Source: Pedobacter sp. KBS0701 (GTDB taxonomy: Bacteria > Bacteroidota > Bacteroidia > Sphingobacteriales > Sphingobacteriaceae). From it: a stretch of 64,000 nt of DNA. Within the stretch, counting starts at the first letter, position 1. Every line of letters begins with the position of its first letter. The notes under the pieces are model-generated. The model was not told the origin of the DNA. It worked only from the letters and a program-made list of their open reading frames with translations, and did no database searches. The position numbers and the translations under genes are program-made. The stretch is from NCBI RefSeq assembly GCF_005938645.2, contig NZ_CP042171.1:2976001-3040000 (forward strand). Reading direction: 5' to 3'. Shown here one piece after another: positions 53,079 to 63,188 of this stretch.

Positions 53079-54551
53079 CTAATAAGCTCTTGCAAACAAC
53101 ACTCTCTGAATAGATGGCTTGCCAGAATAAATACAAACACCATCTTCCAGTTTATTATCTAAAGGAATACAACGGATGGTTGCTTTTGTTTCCTCTTTAA
53201 TTTTTTGTTCCGTTTCTGGTGTTCCGTCCCAGTGTGCAGCAATAAAACCAGCTTTTGTATCTAACAGTTCCTGAAACTCTTCGTAACTATTAGCTTCCGT
53301 AATATGCTCATCCCGATAAGCTAATGCCTTGTTGAACATGCTTTGCTGAATATCTTCCAGTAATTTGGCAATGTATATATCCAGACCTTCCTGCGGTACA
53401 GTTTGTTTTACTTTGGTATCTCTGCGGGCAATTTCTACGGTTTTATTCTCCAAATCACGACTGCCGATCGCAATACGCACTGGCACACCTTTTAACTCGT
53501 AATCAGCAAATTTAAAGCCCGGGCGCTGCGTATCCCTGTCGTCATATTTTACCGAGATCCCCATGCCTTTTAAACGCATGATTAGCTCGTTAACGTATGC
53601 CGAAATTTTAGACAGGTCCTCATCGCCTTTATAAATTGGAACAATAACCACCTGAATTGGCGCCAGTTTTGGTGGAATAATCAATCCGGAATCATCACTG
53701 TGGGCCATAATTAATGCACCCATTAAACGTGTAGAAACGCCCCATGATGTAGCCCAAACATGATCTAATTTTCCATCTTTACCTGTAAACTTAACATCAA
53801 AAGCTTTAGCAAAATTCTGGCCTAAAAAGTGAGATGTTCCTGCTTGTAAAGCTTTACCATCCTGCATCAAAGCCTCAATACAATAAGTATCTAGCGCCCC
53901 TGCAAAGCGTTCATTTGGCGATTTACGACCTCTGATTACCGGAACGGCTAACCAGTTTTCGGCAAAATCGGCATAAATGTGTAACATGCGTTCTGTTTCC
54001 TCAATTGCCTCTTCTGCGGTTGCGTGTGCAGTATGCCCCTCTTGCCACAGAAATTCGGCAGTACGTAGAAATAATCTGGTACGCATTTCCCATCTTACTA
54101 CATTCGCCCATTGATTGATCAATATTGGAAGATCACGGTATGATTGAATCCATCCTTTGTAGGTATTCCAGATGATTGTTTCTGAAGTCGGACGAACAAT
54201 CAATTCCTCTTCCAGTTTAGCAGTTTCATCAACCACAATATTCCCGTTACCATCATTTTTTAAACGATAGTGTGTTACAACGGCACATTCTGTCGCAAAG
54301 CCCTCAACGTGAGAAGCTTCCTTGGAGAAAAATGACTTTGGGATGAATAAAGGGAAATAGGCATTTTGATGGCCTGTATCCTTAAACATTTTATCCAAAA
54401 CAGCCTGCATTTTTTCCCAAATAGCATAGCCATTCGGCTTGATAACCATACAACCACGTACTGCAGAATGTTCTGCCAGGTCTGCTTTAATCACGATATC
54501 ATTATACCACTGGGAATAATCGGCTTCTCTACTTGTAATTTCTTTGCTCAT
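53079..54551 (-). CDS. proS: Prolyl-tRNA synthetase
   Basis: A 490-residue class II synthetase. The true start is [16 protein letters not shown] at 54551; the frame is open to 54605 without family support. It has [48 protein letters not shown] and an anticodon-binding domain ([17 protein letters not shown]), ending FARAY. It is the ProS type 3 form, related to the archaeal/eukaryotic enzymes and lacking the editing insertion of E. coli ProRS. It charges tRNA-Pro, such as the two at 30.8-31.0 kb. Confidence 0.96.
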   Translation of the reverse strand: MSKEITSREADYSQWYNDIVIKADLAEHSAVRGCMVIKPNGYAIWEKMQAVLDKMFKDTGHQNAYFPLFIPKSFFSKEASHVEGFATECAVVTHYRLKNDGNGNIVVDETAKLEEELIVRPTSETIIWNTYKGWIQSYRDLPILINQWANVVRWEMRTRLFLRTAEFLWQEGHTAHATAEEAIEETERMLHIYADFAENWLAVPVIRGRKSPNERFAGALDTYCIEALMQDGKALQAGTSHFLGQNFAKAFDVKFTGKDGKLDHVWATSWGVSTRLMGALIMAHSDDSGLIIPPKLAPIQVVIVPIYKGDEDLSKISAYVNELIMRLKGMGISVKYDDRDTQRPGFKFADYELKGVPVRIAIGSRDLENKTVEIARRDTKVKQTVPQEGLDIYIAKLLEDIQQSMFNKALAYRDEHITEANSYEEFQELLDTKAGFIAAHWDGTPETEQKIKEETKATIRCIPLDNKLEDGVCIYSGKPSIQRVLFARAY

Positions 54552-54693
54552 GTTATGTATTTGGAACGTAATTTGTACGTTAAAAAGTGTAAAATTCGAT
54601 AGCAAATTTATAAATTTATGCCTACAAACGATTAAGAATTGATATCAATTATAATTTAACGTTTTTAGACTAAGTAAATAGTTAAGAATTAGT

Positions 54694-54701
54694 TACTTTT
54701 G
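54694..54701 (+). promoter_or_regulatory. Bacteroidota -7 promoter box (TAnnTTTG)
   Basis: TACTTTTG matches the Bacteroidota sigma-ABfr -7 consensus, 49 bp upstream of the lipoprotein ATG at 54750. A -33 TTTG was not seen at the usual distance, so the match is partial. Confidence 0.4.
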
Positions 54702-54749
54702 AAACCTGTTTATCAATATTCGTGAACACACACAACTAATATAAACACA

Positions 54750-55757
54750 ATGAAACCAATTAAATTTTTACCCATTGTTATGATTGCTGCTGCTGGGTTG
54801 GTGGCTTCATGCTCTACATCAAAATTGGCTCAAACCAAGCCTGCTGATGATGTTTATAACTCTGTAGCGAAAGCCAGGGAGGTGGAAATGGCACCTCAAC
54901 CTCAGAACCGGCAAGGCCAGCAATATCAGGCCCAGGGTCAGGAAGAATATGATGAATATTATGGCACAAGTAATCCTTATTATGATATGGATTACTCTTC
55001 AAGGATCAACCGTTTTTACAATGGTTACAGCTTTCAGGGCTACTATGATCCATATTTCGACAACTATTATTACGGTAGCAGCTACGGACCATCCAATTAT
55101 TTAGGGATTGGATTGGGTTGGGGCAACGGTTATGGCTTAGGTGGCTGGGGCGGCGGATTCGGTATGGGTTATGGCTACGGAAGTATCTGGAATAACCCGT
55201 TCTATTATGGTAACTATGGTTACGGATGGAACAATCCTTATGGTTGGAATTCATGGGGACCTAATTCATACTATGACCGTTACGGTTGGGGCGGCGGATA
55301 TTACGGCGGAGGCTGGGGTATCGGCGGTGGATACTATGGTGGTGGTGTGTATACCAATAGCGGTAGCTACAGACCAAGACCTGGAAGTAATGACAGAGGC
55401 GTGCCAAGATATGGAAACACTGCAGGAAATGCAGGCAGACCAAGTAGATCTGGCATAAGTAATCCAAACGGTGTTTCTTATTCACCAAATAACAATGCTG
55501 GCAGACCTGTAAGAAACCAAGGTGGGTATACCCAAAACCAAGGCAATCAAAGTGGCAGACCGACCAGGAATGATGGTTATGCACCTCAAGGTACACAAAG
55601 CAGCAGACCTACCAGAAACGAGAGCTATAATCCACCTGCAAGAACCGAGAGCAGACCAACTTATTCACCTCCACCATCAAATGGCGGAGGAGGCGGTGGT
55701 TCTAATGGCGGCGGAGGCGGCGGTGGCTCAAGGCCATCAAGAGCTGGAAGAGGTTAA
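54750..55757 (+). CDS. Gly/Tyr-rich repetitive lipoprotein
   Basis: A 335-residue protein with a lipoprotein signal (VMIAAAGLVASCSTSKL, lipobox LVASC). The mature part is low complexity: Gln/Glu/Tyr-rich near residue 50, then Gly/Tyr/Trp-rich blocks (YGYGSIWNNPFYYGNYG, GGWGIGGGYYGGGVY), then Arg/Pro/Asn/Gly-rich repeats such as SGRPTRN and SSRPTRN, ending in Gly runs. Such proteins are surface-exposed in Bacteroidota and may form part of an outer-membrane coat or fibre. It starts a pair with the porin gene 21 bp downstream. Function unknown. Confidence 0.8.
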   Translation: MKPIKFLPIVMIAAAGLVASCSTSKLAQTKPADDVYNSVAKAREVEMAPQPQNRQGQQYQAQGQEEYDEYYGTSNPYYDMDYSSRINRFYNGYSFQGYYDPYFDNYYYGSSYGPSNYLGIGLGWGNGYGLGGWGGGFGMGYGYGSIWNNPFYYGNYGYGWNNPYGWNSWGPNSYYDRYGWGGGYYGGGWGIGGGYYGGGVYTNSGSYRPRPGSNDRGVPRYGNTAGNAGRPSRSGISNPNGVSYSPNNNAGRPVRNQGGYTQNQGNQSGRPTRNDGYAPQGTQSSRPTRNESYNPPARTESRPTYSPPPSNGGGGGGSNGGGGGGGSRPSRAGRG

Positions 55758-55778
55758 TTATAAAATCAAAACACACAA

Positions 55779-57308
55779 ATGAAAAAAATCATCCTGGCTT
55801 CTCTAGTAGCTACAGTAGCTGCTATGGGAACAACATACGCCCAAAGTTACGCGCCTGATGCGTTCCGTTTCTCTCAAACCAATTATGGTACCTCTGCCCG
55901 GTTTAAAGGAATGGGCGGCGCGCAAATTGGTGTTGGTGGCGATATTGGTTCAATTAATGCTAACCCTGCGGGTTTAGGTTTATTTACCAAATCAGAATTT
56001 AGTATTACTCCAGAATTTAATTCAGTATCAAATAATAGTGCATATTTAGGAAATAATACAAAAGCTAATAAAAGCCAGATTAATCTGAACAATATTGGCG
56101 TAGTATTCTACAGCCCTGCTGCCAAAATGAAAGGATCTGATGTAGATAAAGGTTTAGTGAGTACAGTATTTGGTTTAAGTTATACCCGAAATAACGATTT
56201 TTTAAATAATATCAGTTACAACGGAACCAATACAAACAGCTCGATAAGGGATTCTTACGTAGATCAGGCCAATAATTTCGGGGTAACAAACAGCATCGCG
56301 GGTGATGCTTATAACAGTTTTCTTATCAATAAAAACACCCCCACTTTTCCTAACAAATATTCTGCAGAGCCTTATAACAATACGAATTTTAAGCAAAACT
56401 GGGATGAGGCACGTCTAGGTTCGACTTCAGAATTTAATGTTGCAGGTGCGTTAAACTTTGGAAATAAGGTATATATTGGTGCAACAGCCAGTTTTGTGAA
56501 TGTAAAATACACCAGCGATGCTACCTTCACAGAATCAGGTGTGGTTAACTCCTACAATGATGGCGACGCTGTTCCTACCTACAACGGAAATGAAAATTAT
56601 AATCTTACCCACTATAGGAATCAGGAAACTAAAGGTGGTGGCTTCAATTTAAAATTGGGTGCTATTTTCAGACCAGTTAGCAAGTTAAGGATCGGTTTAA
56701 ACTTCCAGACTCCAACCTGGATGAATATTGAAGACAATACCAGTGAGACTTTACAGGCTACTACTGCTGGAAATGCTAATACCGGGCCAACTAATTCGAA
56801 CAACCCAACTCAATATTATTCATTTACTTATAATTTGCGTACACCTTTAAAAGCTTCTGCAGGTATCAGTTACGTAATTGCAGGTACTGCATTAATATCA
56901 GCTGATGTGGATTATGTAGATTATTCTTCGATGCGTTTTTCTGATTCTAATGGATCTGACCGTACCACAATTAACGATAATAATGCATTTATTAAAGCAT
57001 CTTATAAAGAAGCTGTTAACTATAGAGTAGGTGCTGAAGTAAAAGTAACCAACGAATTGAGTTTACGTGCAGGTTACGGCGTAAATGGAAACGGTGTTAA
57101 AGGTGGCGATAATAAATTTTATCAGGGTCAATACTATACTGGTGGACTTGGTTATCGCATTGACAATTACTATTTCGATGTGGCATACCAGAACTACAAA
57201 ACAAATTTCAGTTCAAGCCCTTATTTATTGGATGATTATTCTGAGCCCGTTGCTGATGTGAAAAGCAAAAGGAACAATGTATTTTTAACTTTTGGAGTGA
57301 GATTTTAA
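55779..57308 (+). CDS. FadL/OmpP1-type outer-membrane protein
   Basis: A 509-residue beta-barrel protein with a signal peptide (LVATVAAMGTTYAQ). The N-terminus has SARFKGMGGAQIGVGGDIG, SINANPAGLGLFTKSEFS, which are typical of the OmpP1/FadL family in Bacteroidota. Alternating beta-strand sequence fills the rest, and the last residues VFLTFGVRF end in Phe as outer-membrane proteins do. It may transport hydrophobic molecules. It lies 21 bp after the Gly-rich lipoprotein and is followed by a strong terminator. Confidence 0.9.
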   Translation: MKKIILASLVATVAAMGTTYAQSYAPDAFRFSQTNYGTSARFKGMGGAQIGVGGDIGSINANPAGLGLFTKSEFSITPEFNSVSNNSAYLGNNTKANKSQINLNNIGVVFYSPAAKMKGSDVDKGLVSTVFGLSYTRNNDFLNNISYNGTNTNSSIRDSYVDQANNFGVTNSIAGDAYNSFLINKNTPTFPNKYSAEPYNNTNFKQNWDEARLGSTSEFNVAGALNFGNKVYIGATASFVNVKYTSDATFTESGVVNSYNDGDAVPTYNGNENYNLTHYRNQETKGGGFNLKLGAIFRPVSKLRIGLNFQTPTWMNIEDNTSETLQATTAGNANTGPTNSNNPTQYYSFTYNLRTPLKASAGISYVIAGTALISADVDYVDYSSMRFSDSNGSDRTTINDNNAFIKASYKEAVNYRVGAEVKVTNELSLRAGYGVNGNGVKGGDNKFYQGQYYTGGLGYRIDNYYFDVAYQNYKTNFSSSPYLLDDYSEPVADVKSKRNNVFLTFGVRF

Positions 57309-57328
57309 ATTTTGAAAACACCATACAG

Positions 57329-57365
57329 AAACGGCTTCAGTTAAACACTGAGGCCGTTTTTATTT
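57329..57365. terminator. Bidirectional terminator after porin gene
   Basis: AACGGCTTCAGT / ACTGAGGCCGTT form a 12-bp stem (one T-G pair) with a 5-nt loop, followed by TTTTATTTATT. It lies between convergent genes and touches the stop codon of the gene at 57360. Confidence 0.85.
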
Positions 57366-59774
57366 ATTCTTCACCATAATTTCTTTCTCCCCATAAACTA
57401 CTCCCCCATCCGTTACGCCTTGTACAATAATTTTAAATGGTCCGGTTAAATCGCCCGTATTAAAACTAATGGATGTTTCACCTTTAATCATTACCTGATA
57501 GTTCCAATACACCGTTGAAAAACTGATGGGTTCGTTTTTGTTATTAATATCAGACACATAGAACTCTTTGGCAAGATTGATTCCCTTGAGGATGGTAATA
57601 TTAGGCTTACGCTCTGCCTCCAAACATCCCGGGTAAATGATTTCACCACCTTTCCCGTCAGAATAAGTTTTACCAATTACCGGACTTCTACTGCCAGCAT
57701 CCGCAATATGATTAGGGCAGTTTAGAATGTTATACCTGCAAACATAATCACCACATTTATTATAAGTTCTTTTGGCATAATCAGTGTTTTGATTATTCTT
57801 AGTTATCACCACTTCTTTAAGTTTGATACCAGCAGCCGAAGTGATGCTTTGATAAGCATTATTCAGTACTTCAGCTCTTACATGGGGAAGCTCAAAATTT
57901 TGCTTTAAAATGTGTTTTGTCAGTTCTTCTTGCGGGTTATTTATTTCAAGCGAGTAAAGATCATATCTATCGGCAACCATTCCCAGCCAAACCTGGGTTT
58001 TCGGTTCTTTAATCAGGAGATGATTAAATGGAATATTAAATCTGCCTGCACTGTCTGTATCCAGAAAATTAAGGTTTTCACCTGCTATTGTTGTTAAGCC
58101 TATGGGGCTGGTCAGTAACTTTTTTCTTCTGGTAATTTCACCATGATATTCAAAGCTCGAAAGTACTGATTTTTTATCAACTACCTCTTCTTCAGGCCAC
58201 TTATACCTGCTCCAGGTTTTAATCAGAAGTACATCATTCACATAATTCTGATCCACATACTTTAAACCCATCGGTCGGTTAGGAAGAGGTTTTAAATGTT
58301 GTTGTAAATAAAAATAATCGACAATATTCTGGTTATTCCCAACTGAAATCCTATTGGCCTGGGTACATGAAACAGAAACCAGTGCTGTAAGCGGGGCTTT
58401 ACTTTTACCACTTACGTTCAATTTTAAATTCACCTGATCTCTTGTGCCATATTCATTTTTATCTGTCGATAATTCGGTCTGATTAAGCATGTCGTAATGT
58501 GCAAAGAAAATCCTTTCGGCCATCGGCCGGTAGTTACTGTCGAGAATAGTTACGGAATTTAGTCCAATAGGTACAAAATCTAATTCAAATCTTATGTTTT
58601 GGGTTTTACCAGCTGCCAAAATTAAATCGTCATACAAAAAAACATCAGCGAAATTATGCACCAGAACATGAACTTTTTGATTGCTACTGGCCTCCAGCTG
58701 TAGCCTGAATTCATTTTCGGCTATTGCCGTGCCTGCTTTTAAAACAGCTCCATGTTTTAATGCTGCAGGTAAATGATAACTGATACCTCCCTGTTCACTA
58801 CCAAAAAGTTTAACATAATACTTTTTTGATGGCTGTGGACAGATTGAAAATGAACCAAGCCCTGTAGAATTGCTCTCGAGGGTATCAATTACCATATCAT
58901 TTTCATACAAGACACCCGCTGCTTTTATTGCAGTGCCTTCCAGGTTTTTAATTTCAAAACCTACCTTCGAGGTTAAGCGCTCAACCAGGTAACCTCCTTC
59001 AGGGTAAAACTGAATCTGATAATTTGAACGGTTCCTTACCGGAAGATTAAACTTGATGTGCCTGATATCTTTACCTTTTTTGATGGAAACATTAAGTTGA
59101 TTATTATCCGCTGTAATTTTATCCGCAGGAAAGTTAATCATCAGTTCACCAATTATGCTGCTTTTAGCTGAACCAGTGAGCAATGTTTGTTTGTCCTTAC
59201 CGATCTGATATTTTATTTCTGCATTTTCAACAAAACGGTTATCGCTGGATAAAACTTTTAACAATGCTGTCCCATTTTTGCTTTGCTCATCATACGCTTT
59301 AAAAAGAGAAATACTGGCTGTTAACGGATTTACAGTAGTAGATTTAATGATAATGGGTTGCACAAATCCGCCATCTGCCTGATTATCCTTTTTAATATTG
59401 GTATTCGCCACAAAACGATAGGAACCACCCGGAAGTGAGTCAGGCAAAGTAAGTGCACCACATGCAACTCCTTTTTCAATCAAAAATTTATCCTGGATTA
59501 TGACACTGCTATCATTGTTGTTGATCAATGATAAATAAAGGGTGTGGTATTGATCTAAATTCGTAATCGTTTTAAGCAGATATCCGGTAAACCAAACCTG
59601 ATCATTATTGGTGTATACAGTTTTGTCGAAATGAACGAACAGATTAGATTGAGCCGTTTCTAAACCATAGCGGTTAATATTTAACACCACACTATCAAGT
59701 TTTACATCCTGCGCCTTTGCCTTTACTAATAAAAGCATGATGCAGGTAAAGAGGATTTGAAATTTTGAAAGCAT
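57360..59774 (-). CDS. Large MG2-domain-like exported protein
   Basis: An 804-residue protein with a signal peptide (LFTCIMLLLVKAKAQ). The first domain carries FVHFDKTVYTNNDQVWFTGY, the MG2 motif of alpha-2-macroglobulin-like proteins, followed by LTLPDSLPGGSYRFVANT. The central region has further beta-sandwich-like parts (VNLKLNVSGKSKAPLTALVS). The C-terminal part includes the CGDYVCRYNILNCPNH stretch with four Cys. Such proteins occur widely in Bacteroidota, often near outer-membrane receptors; their function is not settled. The gene is single and ends at the shared terminator. Confidence 0.75.
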   Translation of the reverse strand: MLSKFQILFTCIMLLLVKAKAQDVKLDSVVLNINRYGLETAQSNLFVHFDKTVYTNNDQVWFTGYLLKTITNLDQYHTLYLSLINNNDSSVIIQDKFLIEKGVACGALTLPDSLPGGSYRFVANTNIKKDNQADGGFVQPIIIKSTTVNPLTASISLFKAYDEQSKNGTALLKVLSSDNRFVENAEIKYQIGKDKQTLLTGSAKSSIIGELMINFPADKITADNNQLNVSIKKGKDIRHIKFNLPVRNRSNYQIQFYPEGGYLVERLTSKVGFEIKNLEGTAIKAAGVLYENDMVIDTLESNSTGLGSFSICPQPSKKYYVKLFGSEQGGISYHLPAALKHGAVLKAGTAIAENEFRLQLEASSNQKVHVLVHNFADVFLYDDLILAAGKTQNIRFELDFVPIGLNSVTILDSNYRPMAERIFFAHYDMLNQTELSTDKNEYGTRDQVNLKLNVSGKSKAPLTALVSVSCTQANRISVGNNQNIVDYFYLQQHLKPLPNRPMGLKYVDQNYVNDVLLIKTWSRYKWPEEEVVDKKSVLSSFEYHGEITRRKKLLTSPIGLTTIAGENLNFLDTDSAGRFNIPFNHLLIKEPKTQVWLGMVADRYDLYSLEINNPQEELTKHILKQNFELPHVRAEVLNNAYQSITSAAGIKLKEVVITKNNQNTDYAKRTYNKCGDYVCRYNILNCPNHIADAGSRSPVIGKTYSDGKGGEIIYPGCLEAERKPNITILKGINLAKEFYVSDINNKNEPISFSTVYWNYQVMIKGETSISFNTGDLTGPFKIIVQGVTDGGVVYGEKEIMVKNK

Positions 59775-59886
59775 ATTTGGATGATCTGGCTAAAAATCGA
59801 AATTTTTAGCTAGAATCTAAAATTATCTCCAATTAGTGACTTAACCCTCAGAACAGTTTATAGGATGATATCATTTAAAATGATCT

Positions 59887-60546
59887 CTAAATTTTAACTA
59901 TTCCATGCTTCACCGCATACAAAGCCAATCCTGTGCGACTTTTTAACTGTAATTTTTCGCATAAGGAATTTCTATAACCATCAATTGTACGCGGACTCAC
60001 AAACATTTCAGCCGCAATTTCATTGTACGTTTTTTCGGTACAGGTATATTTCAGAAAGTCCATTTCCCTTTCTGTAAGTTTTACGAATTCTGATATTTTC
60101 GAATTTGTAGCTAACGAACTTAATGACTGCATAACTTTCCTCGTAACCAGGTCATTATAAAAATACCCCTTACTGATCACCTCGTCAAAAGCACGCTTGA
60201 GCTCTTCAGGCTCGGCATCTTTTAGTACATAACCTTTGGCACCATTAGTAATCATTTTAATAATGGCAGTTTCTGCATCCATGGTACTTAGAGCAAGTAT
60301 GTTTACTTCCGGATGATTTGTCCGCAGCCACGAAGCCGTACTATACCCATCCATCTCGGGCATGTTGATATCCAACAATACAATATCAGGTATATCATAT
60401 ATTTTTAACTGCCCGATAAAATCTTTTCCGTTAGCAGCTTCAAATAATATGTTGTAGGATGGAAAATAGCTGATCAAAGCGGCCAATCCTTTTCTAAACA
60501 AAACGTGATCATCAACTAAGGCTATATTTTTAATCTGGTCAGACAT
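59887..60546 (-). CDS. LuxR/NarL-type response regulator
   Basis: A 219-residue regulator. Receiver: IALVDDHVLFRKGLAALIS, the phospho-acceptor Asp in IVLLDINMPEMDGYS, LALSTMDAETA and Lys in GYVLKDAEPEE. C-terminal LuxR helix-turn-helix: LTEREMDFLKYTCTEKTYNE, then FVSPRTIDGYRNSL. Its ATG overlaps the end of the kinase gene by 8 bp, so the pair is translationally coupled. Targets are unknown. Confidence 0.94.
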   Translation of the reverse strand: MSDQIKNIALVDDHVLFRKGLAALISYFPSYNILFEAANGKDFIGQLKIYDIPDIVLLDINMPEMDGYSTASWLRTNHPEVNILALSTMDAETAIIKMITNGAKGYVLKDAEPEELKRAFDEVISKGYFYNDLVTRKVMQSLSSLATNSKISEFVKLTEREMDFLKYTCTEKTYNEIAAEMFVSPRTIDGYRNSLCEKLQLKSRTGLALYAVKHGIVKI

Positions 60547-61324
60547 AAGGAATGGTTAAGATAATTTTAGTTCCATTATTAATCACACTGTTGATTATAA
60601 CTTCTCCCATAATTAGTGTAGCGCGTTTTACAATATTCTGAAGTCCCAACCCAGTCTCAATTTTCTCTTTTTCACCTGCACTAAAACCGACACCATTATC
60701 TTTGATGGTTATGTTGAGCTGTTCCGAAAAATCAAATCCAACATCAATTGCGGTGGCTTGGGCATGTTTTAATATATTTTGTAAACTTTCCTGTACAATC
60801 CGGAAGATGATGATTTTCTTCTGTTCTGCAATCTGCTGTTCGTTACCGGTTACCTCAACTTTGCAAACAATAACTCCTGCCCTGCCTATACGCTGTAGTT
60901 CCTGTTCTACCGCCTGCAACAAACTTAATTCCTGGATACGGCTTGTACTCAAACTTTTCGCAATATCACGTAAATCGGTAAGGGCATTGCCTACATTTCC
61001 TTTAATTTCAGTGATCAATGATTTATCGCTGATTTCTTTTTGCTCCAGAATGCTCAATTGCAGTTTAGCCAAACTTAGTAACTGCCCAACGTTATCATGT
61101 ATTTCTTCACTTATTGTTTCAAAAGTCTGCTCCTGCATTTCGAGCCGCGATTGCAGCAATTGCTCACCATATTGTTTTTCCAGCTCTCCTTTTTCTTTTG
61201 CATACTGGAATTTCTTTTTCTGAAAATAGAGCATAAAGAAAACAATCGCACTACTAAGTGCAAAAAAAATAATGATACTGGGAATAATTACAAAGAGGAC
61301 TTCTTTGTCTTGATCGTTGTGCAT
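60539..61324 (-). CDS. HisKA_3-type sensor histidine kinase
   Basis: About 261 residues from ATG at 61324 (open to 61348). One membrane segment near residues 10-35 (VIIPSIIIFFALSSAIVFF), a coiled-coil, and a HisKA_3 dimerisation domain with the phospho-accepting His in EEIHDNVGQLLSLAKLQLS. The ATPase part has IKDNGVGFS and GLGLQNIVKRA. It has no extracellular sensor domain. It phosphorylates the LuxR-type regulator next to it. Upstream, its start lies inside the 3' end of a membrane-protein gene (61288-61944), forming a three-gene operon. Confidence 0.92.
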   Translation of the reverse strand: MHNDQDKEVLFVIIPSIIIFFALSSAIVFFMLYFQKKKFQYAKEKGELEKQYGEQLLQSRLEMQEQTFETISEEIHDNVGQLLSLAKLQLSILEQKEISDKSLITEIKGNVGNALTDLRDIAKSLSTSRIQELSLLQAVEQELQRIGRAGVIVCKVEVTGNEQQIAEQKKIIIFRIVQESLQNILKHAQATAIDVGFDFSEQLNITIKDNGVGFSAGEKEKIETGLGLQNIVKRATLIMGEVIINSVINNGTKIILTIPYV

Positions 61325-61944
61325 ATAAAGGCGTAGGCAAATAAACAATACATAATAATATTGGTTATTAAATTTAATTTCTTTAGTTTAACGGCAAGTT
61401 GTTCATAGTTTTCTGTCAAATAATGGAACATCCCCATATAGGGTACAACGCAGGTGTAATAAACAATTAAACCTATAGCAATCCAGAATTCACCCTCACT
61501 AAAAAGTGATGTAGTTTCTTCGGAAGTTAATTTTTCATAGCAATAAATAAGTGCAAAAAAGATAATAAATGTTCCACCAAACACAAAAGCATAGCTACTC
61601 CACTGTAGTATATTAAAACAGTAAAAACTAAATATGTACCAAAGAACCGGGAACATTACTAAGAATAATTTTATTACTTTTTGTAAGTAAACATTTTTGA
61701 TAATCTGTTTAAAGAAATAGGCGTAAAACATAAATTCTACCAAAATAAAAAAATTATACTGGGGTAGCGTATTACCCTCATAACCAAACTCTTGCTTAAA
61801 TAAGAATACACTAAACTCAAGCAAAAAAGTATAAACAGATAACAAAGCAACCGTTTTTAGCTGCTTTGTTAATTTTAATCGAAAGCAAACACCTACTAAT
61901 GAGGAGATTGCTAAAGAGACGAGATATAAATACTTAAGATACAT
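61288..61944 (-). CDS. Multi-span membrane protein, probable partner of the two-component system
   Basis: A 218-residue protein with about six hydrophobic segments spread over its length (YLVSLAISSLVGVCF, LFLVMFPVLWYIFSFYCF, FVFGGTFIIFFALIYCY and WIAIGLIVYYTCVVPYMGMF among them), and short loops. Its 3' end overlaps the kinase start by 37 bp. Since that kinase has only one membrane segment and no sensor, this protein may supply the sensing part. No named family is recognised. Confidence 0.7.
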   Translation of the reverse strand: MYLKYLYLVSLAISSLVGVCFRLKLTKQLKTVALLSVYTFLLEFSVFLFKQEFGYEGNTLPQYNFFILVEFMFYAYFFKQIIKNVYLQKVIKLFLVMFPVLWYIFSFYCFNILQWSSYAFVFGGTFIIFFALIYCYEKLTSEETTSLFSEGEFWIAIGLIVYYTCVVPYMGMFHYLTENYEQLAVKLKKLNLITNIIMYCLFAYAFICTTIKTKKSSL

Positions 61945-61976
61945 AAATTTAAATATGTATCTAAAATAAGCATTTA

Positions 61977-62810
61977 CTATTTATCTGAGACATCAAGTGC
62001 TGCCATATTATCGGTTGATGGCGGTGGAGTGGGATCTCCGGTATCAAAAGTATCTCCACGAAATCCATTCATAGTTACCTCAAGTCTTTCATTAAATTCA
62101 TCGCTATCAATATCTTCTATCCCAATATCCTTTTTTCCACTCATAAAGGTAAAAGCAATAGTTAATCGCTGTTTTCTTTCTTCCTGATTTGGTACTGGTT
62201 TTGGAAATGAATAAGCTAGATTGGTATAAGATACGAAACGGATACCAAACCCAGTTACCATATTTCCAGGCTTTGCATTTTGGATTTCCATTTCTTCAAT
62301 TGTTTCCGTTATCTGAATTAAGCTAAACCATATATGCTTAGTTTCCTGGCAATGATTTAATCTATCATTTTCCGATAGCGTTTCGAAAAGCATACCACGT
62401 TTTACATTTTGATAATTATGAACCCAGATTCTTGCCTGATCTTCTTGAACTTTATCAAAAGTTTTTCCATTATAAGCGAAGTAATTTTTATTATCAACTT
62501 TATCAACACCTTCAGTTATTCCGAAAATGAGTGTTAGTAGACCACATTTACCTCTTGTTACAGTTCCATCACTAGATGGGGAGGCAAAATATACCCTAAC
62601 ACCATCATCCTTAGCTTTAAGATTTTCTTTCAGAAGCTTAAAAAACTCAATAGCACTTACGATATTCTCAAAATCCAGTCTGTTGTTTTCTTGCATTCCT
62701 TCTTGCAACGATGTAATGGTATTAAGTATAGGATACTTATAATAATTAAACCATTGTTCACGATAATTGCTTTCTTGTTTGGTTACAAAAGTACACGGTA
62801 AAGGTTTCAT
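61977..62810 (-). CDS. Hypothetical cytoplasmic protein
   Basis: A 277-residue protein with no signal peptide or membrane segments. It contains MKPLPCTFVTKQESNYREQW, VRVYFASPSSDGTVTRGKCG, LLTLIFGITEGVD and YFAYNGKTFDKVQEDQARIW. The C-terminal end is Asp/Pro/Ser-rich (DTGDPTPPPSTDNM). It is on the same strand as the kinase operon but 32 bp upstream of it. Family and function are unknown. Confidence 0.65.
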   Translation of the reverse strand: MKPLPCTFVTKQESNYREQWFNYYKYPILNTITSLQEGMQENNRLDFENIVSAIEFFKLLKENLKAKDDGVRVYFASPSSDGTVTRGKCGLLTLIFGITEGVDKVDNKNYFAYNGKTFDKVQEDQARIWVHNYQNVKRGMLFETLSENDRLNHCQETKHIWFSLIQITETIEEMEIQNAKPGNMVTGFGIRFVSYTNLAYSFPKPVPNQEERKQRLTIAFTFMSGKKDIGIEDIDSDEFNERLEVTMNGFRGDTFDTGDPTPPPSTDNMAALDVSDK

Positions 62811-63188
62811 AGCTTTTAATTTAGTTTGAGGTTTATAAAATAACTTATACCTAAATATACACGATCAGAATTTGAAATTGAAAATCCTAAAACCATGCAT
62901 CAGCTATGTAAACAGCATTTTAGTCACCTAAAAACCAAGATATAATACATTTAAAATTACTTTTTACTTTCTTTTTCCATCTTCCATTTATTTTAAAATA
63001 CCGTGATTTCACGGCAACTCATTGCGGTTTTCACGCGTATAAATTCGCATGTTTTCACGCTTGATTTGAGGACACTGCTAATGGTACTTTTGGGTAAGAA
63101 GATCGCTGAACAAAATATCATCTTTTTATAAAGTCCGCCTTACCTAAAAGCGGCAAATTAATTAGGCAAAAACCAAAAAACTAAAACC
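62811..63188. other. Divergent non-coding region
   Basis: It contains the small palindrome CCGTGATTTCACGG (63001-63014) and two direct copies of TTTTCACGC (at about 63032 and 63053), which may be protein-binding sites. A promoter box lies at 63085. No gene is seen. Confidence 0.45.
63085..63092 (+). promoter_or_regulatory. Bacteroidota -7 promoter box (TAnnTTTG)
   Basis: TACTTTTG matches the -7 consensus. Upstream a TTG (63061-63063) lies 21 bp before it and TTTG (63065-63068) 16 bp before it, so a -33 element is plausible. It would drive the small gene at 63189 and the lipoprotein at 63371. Confidence 0.5.

Noticed and set aside
55141..55782. Several frames in and antisense to the Gly/Tyr-rich lipoprotein gene
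   Set aside because: They follow from low-complexity Gly codons; only the lipoprotein frame has a signal peptide and a fitting start.
48812..61324. A single large signalling island joining the two LuxR-type regulators
   Set aside because: They are 10 kb apart with housekeeping genes between them, and only one has a kinase next to it.
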